DNA from: Kingdonia uniflora
Lineage: Eukaryota > Streptophyta > Magnoliopsida > Ranunculales > Circaeasteraceae
Reading direction: 5' to 3'
Length of the DNA: 64,000 nucleotides
NCBI GenBank assembly: GCA_014058105.1
Contig: JACGCM010002890.1
Coordinates: 868,001-932,000 of the forward strand
Part shown: positions 36,844-48,400 of the stretch, one piece after another
Numbering within the stretch: the stretch's first letter is position 1
Layout: each line of letters starts with the position of its first letter
Notes under the pieces: generated by a model
What the model was told of the DNA's origin: nothing
Database searches by the model: none
What the model saw: only the letters and a program-made list of their open reading frames with translations
Position numbers and translations under genes: made by a program

Positions 36844-37510
36844 AGTATCACGTTCACCCATCCAATGTAGAACTCCCTGCACTTATTGTTACCCATTATT
36901 TGCAAGTTGAAAACGAGTAGGGAGATGAAAAGGGAGGTCTTGCAGTATAATCTTTCGCTACAAGTTTGTTCCTATTGTGTAAATTCTTATTTCCTACTCA
37001 ACATAAAGACTTGAATCATGCATAAGTATTATAATCTCGTATTCTTTAGTCCCATGATGATAGTAAGACCCCAATAAGTCTATCAACATCTTGTACTAAC
37101 CTTCATCTGATTCATCAAGAGAGACCTTCCTATATTCTTTTGTAGTTGGATTCCACAAAAAGACAGACCCCATATAATCCGATAAACATAGCAACCCATA
37201 ACCCATTACACGAGTCCCTCATGGTAACACCCTATGTTGGAGGTTCATCAACCTTGGTTAGTAAGTTTAGCTCTAAGACTTCATTACATGTATTATAATC
37301 TAAGGAATACAAATTAATACCACCAAGGCCTAGTAAAATCTTAGAGTTTATTTGATTTGCATGATTGATGTGCAGTTTCATGAAATGAGAATCGTTCACC
37401 AATCTACACAAGGGTTTACATACGCACCTAACAAATGAAAGAGCCCTAACGGAGACCTTCACGACTATGTCGAAAAGTACCTCATCTGGGAGATCCGGTA
37501 CGGTAGACAT
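36844..37510 (-). pseudogene. F-box gene, 5' part
   Basis: ATG 37510 starts MSTVPDLPDEVLFDIVVKV, an F-box (about 37510-37380), with CVCKPLCRLVNDSHFMKLH following. The frame meets TAG at about 37229 and resumes after a small frameshift as GLLCLSDYMGSVFLWNPTTK (about 37190-37131), an F-box associated (FBA) block. More FBA-like sequence follows with stops: EIRIYTIGTNL and DLPFHLPTRF, then VLHWMGERDT up to 36844. It continues at 21166. F-box proteins are substrate adaptors of SCF ubiquitin ligases. This copy is dead from frameshifts, stops and the Tat insertion. Confidence 0.75.
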
Positions 37511-37531
37511 GTTCTTCAGATCTTTCAACAA

Positions 37532-38276
37532 CTAAAAAAAATAGGGTTTTGATAGTGTTACATATTTTAGTCTCTCATTGTAAGCCAGTAAACTTTGGAT
37601 CAACTTCATGGCGGGTATCAAGGATCCAAATACTTGGTTGAAGTATCTATCCAGTGGAACATATCACATATAAAGCAGTACAGGACCCCAGCGTCAAATG
37701 ACTAGCTCACCTCGAAGTGTGTTTGGACGGATTCCCCATCAACAAGTTATCTTAAAATCCCCTCCAAGGTTAAGGCCAACAGCAAGAACTAGGAACATCT
37801 GTTATAATAATGGGAGGGTAGCCTTCTCAAAGGATCCATGGCAACCAAATGGCTAACATGGTGCCTAGATGGAAAGGTCACGAGCTAAAAGTGAGAATTT
37901 TTCTTTTCACCAATACTCCAGATTGGCCAGATGCCTATCCAAATAAAACTAAAAGGCCCGAAGAAAACATATTAGATTCCGGAGAAAAAAAAGGGCTAAT
38001 AAGTTTTTAGACCCCTAAGTAATGACCACCTATTGTGTATTTACCTGCATAAAAGCCAATCTTTCGGCCACAACAACAGTACATGTAAAGGCTTACCTGC
38101 ATAAAAACAGGGGAAACATGAGTAAAAGCTTTTAGAGTAGACACTGAATTTAAGGCACCTTTACCTAGGGGAAGAGGTAAAGGTAGAGGAGGAGGAAGAG
38201 GTAATGGTGCATCAACACATTCCACTTCCAATTCTACTCCAGTTTTACAAGCATCTCAACATGTTCATATCACTCC
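37532..38276. other. Intergenic, with a GR-rich coding relic at its end
   Basis: Mostly featureless. At 38150-38270 the plus strand reads LPRGRGKGRGGGRGNGAS followed by a Ser/Thr-rich stretch, like the low-complexity C-terminus of some MULE transposases or gag proteins. It resumes after 38485 (TSTPVSQLS). There are no other domains. Confidence 0.35.
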
Positions 38277-38484
38277 TAAAGGAGAACATAAAAGAAAGAT
38301 ATTCTTCATTCATCTAAAAGAATTATTACAAGTCTTATTTATAGACTAATACAGAATTAGTTGTAACTGATCTATAACTAATTACAGTTAGATAAACAGT
38401 TGTTACAACAGACAGTTGTTATAACAGATAGGCTGACTCAGCTTTGCTGACATGGATAGGCTGACTCAGCTATTATCCTTAACA
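38277..38484 (-). mobile_element. Probable solo LTR (about 208 bp)
   Basis: It interrupts a Ser/Thr/Pro-rich coding relic. On the minus strand it starts tgttaaggataatagctgag and includes tataaataagac. It is flanked by gctcc (38485-38489) and actcc (38272-38276), a 5 bp near-match. The end at 38277 is not a clean CA, so the call is tentative. Inside is a tandem repeat of ggctgactcagct (38431-38471). Confidence 0.45.
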
Positions 38485-38619
38485 GCTCCTACTTCCACTC
38501 CAGTTTCACAACTATCTTAACCATCAAAAACCCTTACTTCAACTCCATCAACACATTCCAGTCAACCATATCACCCACCACCTCCTCCATCCAATCTTGT
38601 ACCTCCACCAAATCCATGC

Positions 38620-38775
38620 ATGCTTATCAAATATAATGTGAGTGAGTGTTGAATGTTGCATGGAGCTTGGAATGCTGCAGTGGCTATGGTATGTATATTT
38701 TGTGTAGATGTATATTTTGTGCAGGTTTATCAAATATATTGTGAATGTTGAATACTGCAGGGAACTTGGAATATT
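38620..38775 (+). repeat. Imperfect tandem repeat, about 100 bp, cut by the copia element
   Basis: The unit ttatcaaatataatgtgag followed by gttgaatgttgcatggagct is seen near 38626, 38727 and, right of the copia element, 43430. The copia element therefore inserted into a short repeat array. Confidence 0.4.
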
Positions 38776-39028
38776 TGTTATAAAAGTAACTTAGTTGATC
38801 ACTTTGGAAGAAGAAACACAACAACTCAGTTCTTTGTTACTTAGTTTTCTACTTCATTCAAAACACAGAAACATCAATGGCTTATATAGCCTTTTAAAGA
38901 AGACTCTAGTTACTAGAAACCTCATTAGCTATATCAGACATTTTAATTAGACTTTTCATTATCCTAGACACAATTAAACTTTCACTAAGACTCATTGACT
39001 TCTAGAAATTTGGTTTAGTTTTCCAACA
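38776..39028 (-). repeat. 3' LTR of the copia element
   Basis: Starts TGTTATAAAA and ends TTCCAACA (plus-strand reading). Partner of 43166-43418. Confidence 0.95.
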
Positions 39029-42000
39029 ATGCCTCCCGTAAACCAAATTTGCTTTTGATTCCCAAACTCTCGAGGTTTTGCTTGAAAGCTTGTCCACCAA
39101 GTGCTTTCGTAAAGATATCTGCCAGCTGCTCATTTGTCTTGCAGTACTCCATGCGTATTTCACCTTCGTTCACAAGCTCCCTTAAGAAATGAAACCTAAT
39201 CTGGATGTGCTTTGTCCTACCATGAAGAACTGGATTCTTCGTGACTGAAATTATAGAGTTGTTATCACAAAAGAGAGTTGTCGCATCCTTTTGCTTGTAC
39301 TTAAGGCTTTCCAAAATTCCTCTCAACCAAAGGAGTTAACATCCAGCACTAGACGCAGCAATGCATTCAGCTTCCGTAGAAGAAAGAGCTACAATTGGTT
39401 GCTTCTTCGAGTTCCATGAGATTACTCTCAACCAAAGGAGTTAACATCCAGCACTAGACGCAGCAATGCATTCAGCTTCCGTAGAAGAAAGAGCTACAAT
39501 TGGTTGCTTCTTCGAGTTCCATGAGATTACTCCATTTCCAAGATTAAAGGCATAACCTGAAGTGTTCTTGCTATCATCAATGCTTCCTGCCAAGTCACTA
39601 TCTGTATAGCCAACAAGATTAACCGGAACATTAGCTTGATAGAAGATGCCATAGTCTACGGTCCCTTTGACATATCGCAATATTCTTTTAGTTGCTTCCC
39701 AATGATTTGAGTAAGGCTTTTCCATGAATCTGCTCACCATACTTACTGCATACATTATATCAGGTCTTATGGCCATCAAGTACATGAGATTTCCCACCAA
39801 AGAGTTAATAAGCTTTCCTTCACTATCTTTACTCAATTTCAGACCTGCTACACATGGAGATGAAACTGGATTTGCATTTTCCATCTTAAACATCTTCAAG
39901 ACTTCTTTTGCATAACTCTCTTGAGAAATAAAGATACCTTTCTTGAATTGATGAACCTCAATACCAAGAAAGTGATGTAGCTCTCCCAAATTTGTCATCT
40001 CAAACTCCTTCATCATGGAAAGCTTAAAATCTTTCAACATCTCCATATTATTTTCAGTGAAAATGAGATCATCAACATAAAGACTTACAATAATGAAGCT
40101 TCCATCCGATCTTCCTTTTGTGTAGAGAGTATGCTCATAAGGACATTTCTAAAATCTACTCTTCTCAAAGTACGAATTGATCAGACTGTACCAAGCTCTT
40201 GGTGATTGTTTAATCCCATACAACGCTTTCTTCAATTTGTAAACTTTACCTTCTTCTCCTTTCTCAACAAAACCAGGAGGTTGCTCGAGATAAACCTTTT
40301 CTTTTAGAACTCCATTTAAGAGCGCCGACTTCACATCCATTTGGAATATTTTCCAATTGTTTTGAGCTCCAAGAGAAATCATTAGTCTGACGGTCTCAAG
40401 TCTGGAAACAGGAGCAAAAACTTCAGTATAATCTTCTCCTTCCTTTTGTTTGTATCCCTTCGCCACAAGCCTTGCCTTGTACTTGTTGATAGAGCCATCT
40501 GGATTCTTCTTTAATTTGTATACCCATTTCACTCTAATGGGAATCTTGTGTGGTGGCAGACCTGTAAGCTCCCAAATGTCATTCTTCTCAATGGACTTTA
40601 TCTCCTCTATCATTGCTTGCTTCCATGTTTCTTCTTTACTCGCGTCATCAAATGAAATTGGATCCTCTCCCGAAAAGAAAGCATAGTAAGCAGAATCATC
40701 TAGATCAACTCTCTCAGTCGAGTCATAAAGTTCTTGTATACTTCTCATTTTTTGGGGAGGACCTTCATAGTCATCATCTCTTGATGAAGTCAGGAGTGCA
40801 CTTTCTGTGTGAGAGCCAACTTCTTCACTTTCTAGCATAGGAAAATCAGTTGTACTTGTACCACCACTATAGGAAGAAGTTTCATCAAACCGAACATCCT
40901 GACTGATCACTATCTTCTTTGTTACTGGATTGTACAGCTTTTAGGTCTTGCTCCTCTCACTATAGCCAACAAATATACACTTTTCTGCCTTGACTTCGAG
41001 CTTGCTCCTTGCTGCATCAGGAATGTGTGCGTAAGCAACACTCCCAAAAATTCGTAAGTGTTGAACACTTGACTTCAGTCCATACCATGCATCATGAGGT
41101 GTAATGTCCATCAAGCTCTCGTCGGTGATCTGTTTATCAAATAAACAGCACATGAAACAGCTTCAGCCCATAGTACTTTGTCCAACTTCTTCCTAATAAG
41201 CATACACCTCACCATGTCCATGATAGTGCGGTTCTTTCTTTCACAAACACCATTCTGTGTTGGTGTATATCGAGCTGTCAATTGGTGTCTTATTCCACGA
41301 TCTCTACAATATTTTTCAAATTCAGTCGGAAGATATTCCCCACCCCGATCAGTTCTCAATGATTGTATACGTAAACTAGAAAAAATTTCAACTTCAGCTT
41401 TGAAATCCTTGAAGGCTTGAAAGGCATCTGATTTTTCTTTAAGAAAATAAACCCACACTTTCCTTGAATAATCATCAATGAAGGAGATAAAATATCGATT
41501 ACCTCCGTGAGATGTAACTCGCATTGGACCGCACAAATCTGAATGAACAAGTTGTAGTGGCTTCTTGGCCCGCCAAGTGGACTGCAAAGGGAATGGAGAT
41601 CTATGAAGCTTTCCAATCTGACAATCTTCACAAACATCATCTGTAAGAGAAATTTTAGGCAGTCCTTTGACCATCGCCTTCGTTGATAACTGCTTCAAGC
41701 TTCCATAGTTCAAGTGCCCAAACCTATCATGCCACAGCTTCGAGTTCCCATTATCCACACTAGTGAAGCAAAACAAATTTGAGGTGAAGTTTTAGAGGGA
41801 ACAAATTATTTTCAGCAACCCCAATCTTTGCAACAAGCTGACTTTTCTTTGACAAGAAACAAGCATTGTCTCGGAAATGGATATCAAATTCTTTCCTTAA
41901 AAGATGACCTGCATTTAGAAGATTACTTTTTAACCCCGGGACGCAGTAAACATCAGCCATCGTCTCGATGCTCCCTGACTTTACTTTGAAAGCTATTTCA

Positions 42001-43132
42001 CCAACTCCTTCGATTTTGTATGCTCTATCATCACCAATCTTCACTTGGCCACGATCAGATTTTGTTAAGCTTGTAAACACATTCTTGTTTCCTGTCATAT
42101 GCTTGCTAGCACTGCTGTCAAGATACCACACATCATCCAAGTCATTACCATGACAAGCAAGCAACAAAGTGTCTTGAATACTTCTTTCTTCATGTTTCAT
42201 TTCATGTACATAACCTGCCTCATTATGCTTGTCTTCCTCTTGCTTGTACCAACACTCGATGATAGTGTGTCCTGGTTTGTGGCAATGGTAGCATTCAAAG
42301 TAGCCACGACCCCTTCCTCTTTGATTTCCACGGCCTCTACCTCTTTGTGAGCCTCTTTGTGAGAATCTAGAGTTATGATTTTCTTCTCCTTCATCTTAGT
42401 TAATGCTTGAACGGCCTCTTCCTCTCCCACAAAAAATTGAACCTCGTCCTCTATAGTTTCCACCTCTTCCACGTCCACGACTATGAGAAGAGCCACGGCC
42501 TCTCGTGACATTGGACTTGAGAGCTTGATCGGGTTGAGAAGGAGGAGGAGGGTTTCTCAGATTAATTCTGACTTCATGGGCCTTCAAAGTACCTTGTAAC
42601 TCTTCAAGAGAGAGAGTGGACAGATCTCTCGATTCTTCGATAGCAACCACAACATAATCAAACTTCGGGGGAAAACTACGCATAATTTTTTCAACAAATC
42701 TTTAATCTTCTAAGATTTCTCCGTTTGATGCTATTTGGTTTACAATTGAAATTGTTTTTGTGAAGTACTCCACAATACTTTCTTGATCTTTCATTTCTAA
42801 TTTTTCACCTTTTCTTCTCCTTTGTATGCTGCTTGGATGACCTCCCAAGCTTGTTTTGCATTTCTGGTTTTGGCAATTCTCTCACACTCTGGCATTTCGA
42901 TTGCTTGAAAAATCTGGAAATGTGTCTTGCTGTCCTTCTTCCTATTCTCATTCAAAAAATTTCTTGGTCCTTCCTCCAAAGCTTCTTCATTTTCTGGCTC
43001 ATTGTACCTTGCTTCAACAATATTCCACAGCTCCATTGATTTTAGTAACACCTTCATATTGTTGCTCCAATAATCATAGTTTTCTCCATTGAAATGGATA
43101 ATAAGAGAAGCCATGTTACTTGTGCTTGCCAT
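39029..43132 (-). pseudogene. Copia gag-pol polyprotein, broken
   Basis: ATG 43132 starts gag (MASTSNMASLIIHFNGENYD, a UBN2-type gag). A zinc knuckle, CYHCHKPGHTIIEC, is at about 42293-42250. The protease active site reads WYLDSSASKHMTG at about 42127-42090 (DSS instead of the usual DSG). Integrase runs about 41740-41000, with LWHDRFGHLNYGSL, the CEDC zinc pair and the DDE region (DLCGPM, FIDDYSRKVWVYF, PTQNGVCERKN). RT runs about 40650-39900 ([34 protein letters not shown]). RNase H runs about 39640-39015 (DSDLAGSIDDSKNTSGY, ALSSTEAECIAAS). Breaks: frame changes near 42200, 41770 and 41140, and stops near 40940, 40150, 39450 and 39345. Confidence 0.92.
39321..39530 (-). repeat. 105 bp tandem duplication inside copia RNase H
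   Basis: 39321-39425 and 39426-39530 are near-identical. The period is 105 bp (35 codons), so the frame is kept. Both copies contain the same TAA after SSAGC. Confidence 0.9.
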
Positions 43133-43165
43133 CTACACAAGATCGTTTCAGCTCTGATACCACTT

Positions 43166-43418
43166 TGTTATAAAAGTAACTTAGTTGATCACTTTGGAAG
43201 AAGAAACACAACAACTCAGTTCTTTGTTACTTAGTTTTTTACTTCATTCAAAACACAGAAACATCAATGGCTTATATAGCCTTTTAAAGAAGACTCTAGA
43301 TACTAGAAACCTCATTAACTATATCACACATTTTAATTAGACTTTTCATTATCCTATACACAATTAAACTTTCACTAAGACTCATTGACTTCTAGAAATT
43401 TGGTTTAATTTTCCAACA
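43166..43418 (-). repeat. 5' LTR of the copia element
   Basis: Partner of 38776-39028. It drives transcription leftward and is followed on that side by the primer site. Confidence 0.95.
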
Positions 43419-43742
43419 ATATTGCAGGTTTATCAAATATGTTGTGAGCTTGCAGTTGCTATAATGGTGGTTATGGTCTGAGGTACCCACACATACCTTA
43501 ATTTTTATTTTCTTATATTTATGCTCCAATTGTTTCTTTAGAAATATTCTAAGGTCCCAGCACGCACGCACACACACACAATGCAGAAATATTCTCTAAA
43601 TTGCAAAAGAAAAAAGAAAAAGAAAAAGAAAATAAAACAGAAATATTTAATTTTTATTTCAATTCAAACCAACACATACACACACATAACAACAGAAGAC
43701 AACACACACAAATATCCATAAAACACCACAAAACACCATCAC

Positions 43743-44012
43743 TTACTCACAACATCCACTAACACACATATAACCCTCAGGTTCTTTTTCTTCTTCTTCT
43801 TCTTCTCCAGTCTCTTCTGATTTAGAGTCCTCTTCATCTTCTTCTTCAGTCTCCTCTCCTTCTTCTTCAAGGTCAGCATACAACTGCATCATCATCTCCT
43901 TCTCCTTAGGGGTGAATTCATCTCACCAGTTATACTCAGTTTCATCTTCAGATTGGTCACTAGACCCCATAAACTCCTTAGATAAAGAACTTACAGTTGC
44001 AAACGACACCAT
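43743..44012 (-). pseudogene. Small acidic reading frame with one internal stop
   Basis: ATG 44012 starts MVSFATVSSLSKEFMGSSDQ. After TEYNW there is a TGA, then DEFTPKEKEMMMQLYADL and a long Glu run to TAA at 43743. Without the TGA it would be 89 codons. The Glu-rich tail comes from gaagaagaa repeats. Function is unknown. It could be a real small gene in an allele with a nonsense change, or a relic. Confidence 0.35.
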
Positions 44013-44279
44013 TGTTTGCTACAAAGAAGAAGAGAAGATTTAGCCAGTGTAATGTAAATCAGAGTCTTAATACATTGGTTTTATAGTGGAGATGGCATTA
44101 ATTTGGTGCATGGAAATAGAGAACTATGGTCAAAAAATAGTGGTTCCTAAAAGTAGTTGGGAAGATAGAGTTGAAGGGAAATGGGGTTATAATGCCTATT
44201 TAAGTAGGTGCACATAGATAGCTTGTTTAGGGGAAGTGGTGCTTGCAGTGCGTCATAAGCCTATAACAACATTTGTCAA

Positions 44280-44960
44280 GGGCAAAACACTAATTTGACA
44301 ATCCATTACAACAAAAAACAAGCATCCATTACAATCTAACTTCTGACCATCACAAGACAGCAAAATATTCAAAAGACATTTCCTGACCATCCAAAAACAA
44401 CACAATCCCTGTTACATCTTGTCCTTGCCTAATGACACCTTTGCATCAAAGTGAACAACAAACTCATCTAAGGACATTGCAACTGTCATTTTGCCAGACC
44501 CCAGCTTCTTTAACTTCTTTTAGAGCATCTTTAAGCCAGATGAACTTTCCCCAAATTGTATTTTGGCATTTCCGATACTTATCCCCACAAGAATGTTGTG
44601 CTTTAGAAGTACACAACAATCTAACTCCTCCACATCCTACAACCTTACAAAAGAACTAACTCATGGACAGTCTTTTAACCCAGTGATTACTTTCACCACA
44701 TCCAAACCAGCAAAAGGAACTTGATCCACTTCCTACTCCTTATTCTTTTCCCAATTGCATCACAGCATCTGACAACCATTGAAAGTTTGTACATTTGTCA
44801 TTCTAACACTTCAAGAATTTCCTGTTATAATTCTTTTCAGTACATGAACTTTTCTTGCAAGTTGTGTAAACAATTTTAGCTTTTAGACCCCAATCCTAGA
44901 GCAGATTACAATCACAGATAAACAAACAATTTCTAATTGTGATAAAAATTTTGGTAGGCA
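44280..44960 (-). pseudogene. GRF-type zinc-finger-like relic
   Basis: The minus strand reads RNCLFICDCNLL, then (after TAG) DWGLKAKIVYTTCKKSSC, then NYNRKFLKC, (TAG) NDKCTNFQWLSDA at about 44935-44763. The spacing CxC...(N/G)RKF..C...C..FQW fits a GRF zinc finger. Two stops lie inside the motif. Downstream frames are not recognised. Confidence 0.35.
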
Positions 44961-45485
44961 GAGAAGAACATGAAAAGAGTGGTTTTAATGGGTTCTAACG
45001 GTCAAATTATAATCCATATTTCATTTTTGGAAACTCTGGTGTAGCAACTTAAACACAGAGATCTGTAGGACGAATCACTTTAATTCACCATGGCAAAGAT
45101 AGACACGTATAAAGGCATTTTAAGAATGTTGATTTCAAACACAATTTTAGGGTCTAACCCAATCCCAGAAGATAACATTGATAAAATAAAGAAACAAAAT
45201 CACATTTTTAATGAAGACAAAGATTGTCTCATTTAGAAGAAATGAAAAGGCTATTTTGTACTATTGGAGATACAGGATCTAATTGGGTGGTAATACATAT
45301 CCCTTGTAAATTAAACTTGGGGAACCTGCCATTTCTATAGATTACAAGCGGACTTTAAAATGATTTCTTCATTTGAACTTTTAGAAACCTGAACTTAAGG
45401 TATATCAATTAGAACTCAACTCCCACTAAATCTCCCTTTGTCTTCTTGATGTAATGATTATCACCAATGTGCATCGCAAACAAGC
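44961..45485. other. Region downstream of RPN1, including its likely 3' UTR
   Basis: No coding signal. The RPN1 3' UTR should lie directly left of 45486. AT-rich stretches at 45170-45250 could include a minus-strand polyadenylation site, but none is distinctive. Confidence 0.4.
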
Positions 45486-48400
45486 TTATAGGTCTTCTCT
45501 GTAATCTGGGTTCCTTTTCAAGATAACGAAACCTTCAAGAATCGGCGAAAGCGGAATATATCTGCACAGTTGAAGGGTTAGTTAGACAGAGCGTGATTTA
45601 AGGATAAAGAATCAAGAAGCAAGCATGACGATGTGGGCTGTAGTGTTTAACAGGAGAATGATATCAACATTTAACGAGGATACGCATTTAAATCATATGG
45701 TTGGAACACTATAGTCCATGCCACTTAGCACAAGAAAGGAAATTGGAACTCTTACTTCTCTGTAGCCAGTTCGGCTCTATCGCCGGCGGCCAAAAGAACT
45801 GGAGTTGTATGTGTTTGGAATCCAGTTATGCTCTTTGGCCGACCAGCCTGACCCACAACATCAACCGCTTGGCCCACTCTAACAGGAACTGACAGAGGCT
45901 TCAGATCTTCATCTACTGTCATGAGCATCCTCGGCTGAAACATTAAAAGGAAAATAAAACTTCAGATGAAACAGGCGAGTGACAACCATTCTAGTAAAGA
46001 GAAAATGAGGTTGAGGATTAACCTGCATTGCCAACACAAGAAAGTATAGAACATAATGATACTTTCCCAATATAATTGATTTCATGTCAAGACAAGTATG
46101 CAACAAGGTTACTATTCCAGCAAGAGCAGTCCTACATTCGCAGAAACAATGAAAGAAATTAGGCTTAAAAGTAAAATGATTAAAACACTAATAGACGGAA
46201 ACAATAGATTTCAATGAAAACCCATAAATAAATAAATAAATGTGATACAGCTATAATTCCCAAGAGCTGGTTTGTTTAAATTACTGCTTTTATTTCTTTA
46301 GTATTTTTGCATGTCTTCGGTTGGAAAACCACAAGCACAAAGTCACAGGTAGTCTGGGACTACCCTCTTATGTAGACTGTAAAGTTTGTTCTCTATTCAA
46401 CAGAAACAGATTTTGTCTATCCCGGTTTCTATAGACCGTTGAACCGCTGAGAACAACTATAGTTAATTAAATTATGAGCCATAGCTCATATAGATAACAC
46501 TTATAAGCACATATTGTACTTGTATGGGCCTTTATACTGGATTAGTAGTTAGTAGCACTAAAATCTCCCTATTATGGGACTCTTGATGGAATTCAAGAAA
46601 ATACATTAGTTTCACGCAATGTTGAGGAGTGTTATAACAGGATATTGGCCAGTGAGTTTTAATAATTAGGACCGTCGTACAAACCAAAATGTAAGGCGGG
46701 CCAGCATACAAAAAGGTAGACGGTGAAATTTTGGAAAGCTTTAATTCTTGATTTGTCAGGAAAAAACGGAATTAAAGGTCTCGGATATTTAACGGACACT
46801 TTTACAGCATGAATTTCTTCCATAGTATAAAATCGAAGCTTCTTTTGAGAATGGGAAGTTGTTTCAGGGACGGACTTTACGACGAGAAAACAGGTCTTAA
46901 ATTTAAAAGCCCAACTATGTCTTAAAAGACGTTAAGCACTTAACTTGGCAAACAAAAAAGGGTTTAGCAGCCAACAACAGGTCCTTAATTTGAAAGCCCA
47001 ACTATGTCTTAAAAGACGTTAAGCACTTAACTTGGCAAACAAACAAAGGTCTAGCGGCCAACATACTATCTAGTACAGGTTTAAAAGAAGAAGAAGCATG
47101 TTTGGGATTCCTGTCATAGAAATAAAGTGCTTAACAAATAAATTACACTTACGGTGATAGTAAGAATCTCTCGGAGTGGTAGGGAGCAAGAGTCATTAAG
47201 CCTTTCCCCATGTGCACAAGCCCTTGTGCAATCCGGACACAGAACAGAAGGCTCGCTTCTTTGTAATAATAACTTGAAAGACTGCGAAGCATTCCAGCAA
47301 GCCTAGCATTATTGGTCCCAGCACCTATCAAACCCAAGGAGATAATGGCTGCCTGTTTGTACATATATAAGAGGTTAGATGGTACTAAGTTGTCATAAAC
47401 ACAGTATTACAAGGCTTGGATAAAAATTACCATTGCCACTTCTGAATCTGTGTCGTGGCTGAGTCTGCTTAAGGTGTCCATCACCGTGACCTGTAGTCCA
47501 AACAATAAAATATGAGAATAGAAAAAGGACAACTACACCCATAAAGCTGTTGCACATATAAATGGATCACGCGAATGTCCTCAGCTAAGTCGCAATTATT
47601 AAAGAGTGTGGCTAGGTGCACCCACAAACTTTCGAATAACTGCACATTTCTCAAAGGGTGCTATACCATGAGGAGAAAAAGAATAAAAATCCCTCGCGTC
47701 CATTCCAGTGTTCTTAGTACTTCCGGCACACAAATTTTAGGAATATGGAGACCATATTTCCTGTATCCACAAAAATCTTTAGGTATCTCTTCTCAATCCT
47801 ATTTCCACTTTTTCACTCAGTTCCCTTCCCCTCTTTTTCCACAGCTAATCTTAAATGTATCTCTTGACCTCTCAATTAGTTACTTCTCAAACAGGCTCTT
47901 GAGTTTGTGATTAGATTTAACGAAAGCTACACCTTCAAAGTTAGATTTTTAAAGTTGAAGATTGATATCGCTAGACTTGTTATTCCTTAAAACACAGTCA
48001 TTTAAATTAGAGAGAGAAATGCGGGTAAGAGCTATCGTGTTTCCAGATCCAAAGAACACTACTGTGATCAACCAAAAAAGGCCTCTTAGCAGTTTGAAAT
48101 AAACAAATATGAGTTGTTTTTTACTATTTTAAAGGTTTTTCTCGATATTTCGATAAGAAATTCAGATTTACAGCTCATAAATGTCAATGCAAATAAAGAC
48201 TTGGATTATAATTTACCGGAAGTGCATAACCAATCTCATTATTAACTCAAGAGTAAAATAGTAACAGTTTTGTTATATCGTTTAGATATACTTTAATGGA
48301 TGTTTATCGAGTTTAACTAAAAACTATTGATAATTAATGGACGGTTATCGAGTTTAACTAAATACTATTGATAAATATAATTCGGTAATTTTATAGACAA

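Larger units (their letters stand above)
38776..43418 (-). mobile_element. Ty1/copia LTR retrotransposon
   Basis: The LTRs are 38776-39028 (3') and 43166-43418 (5'), both 253 bp, with about six differences counted by eye, so the insertion is fairly recent. The target duplication ATATT is at 38771-38775 and 43419-43423. The primer site (minus tggtatcagagc, plus 43151-43162) matches tRNA-iMet. A polypurine-like gggaggca lies next to the 3' LTR (39029-39037). The polyprotein is complete in domain order but broken by frameshifts and stops. Confidence 0.95.
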
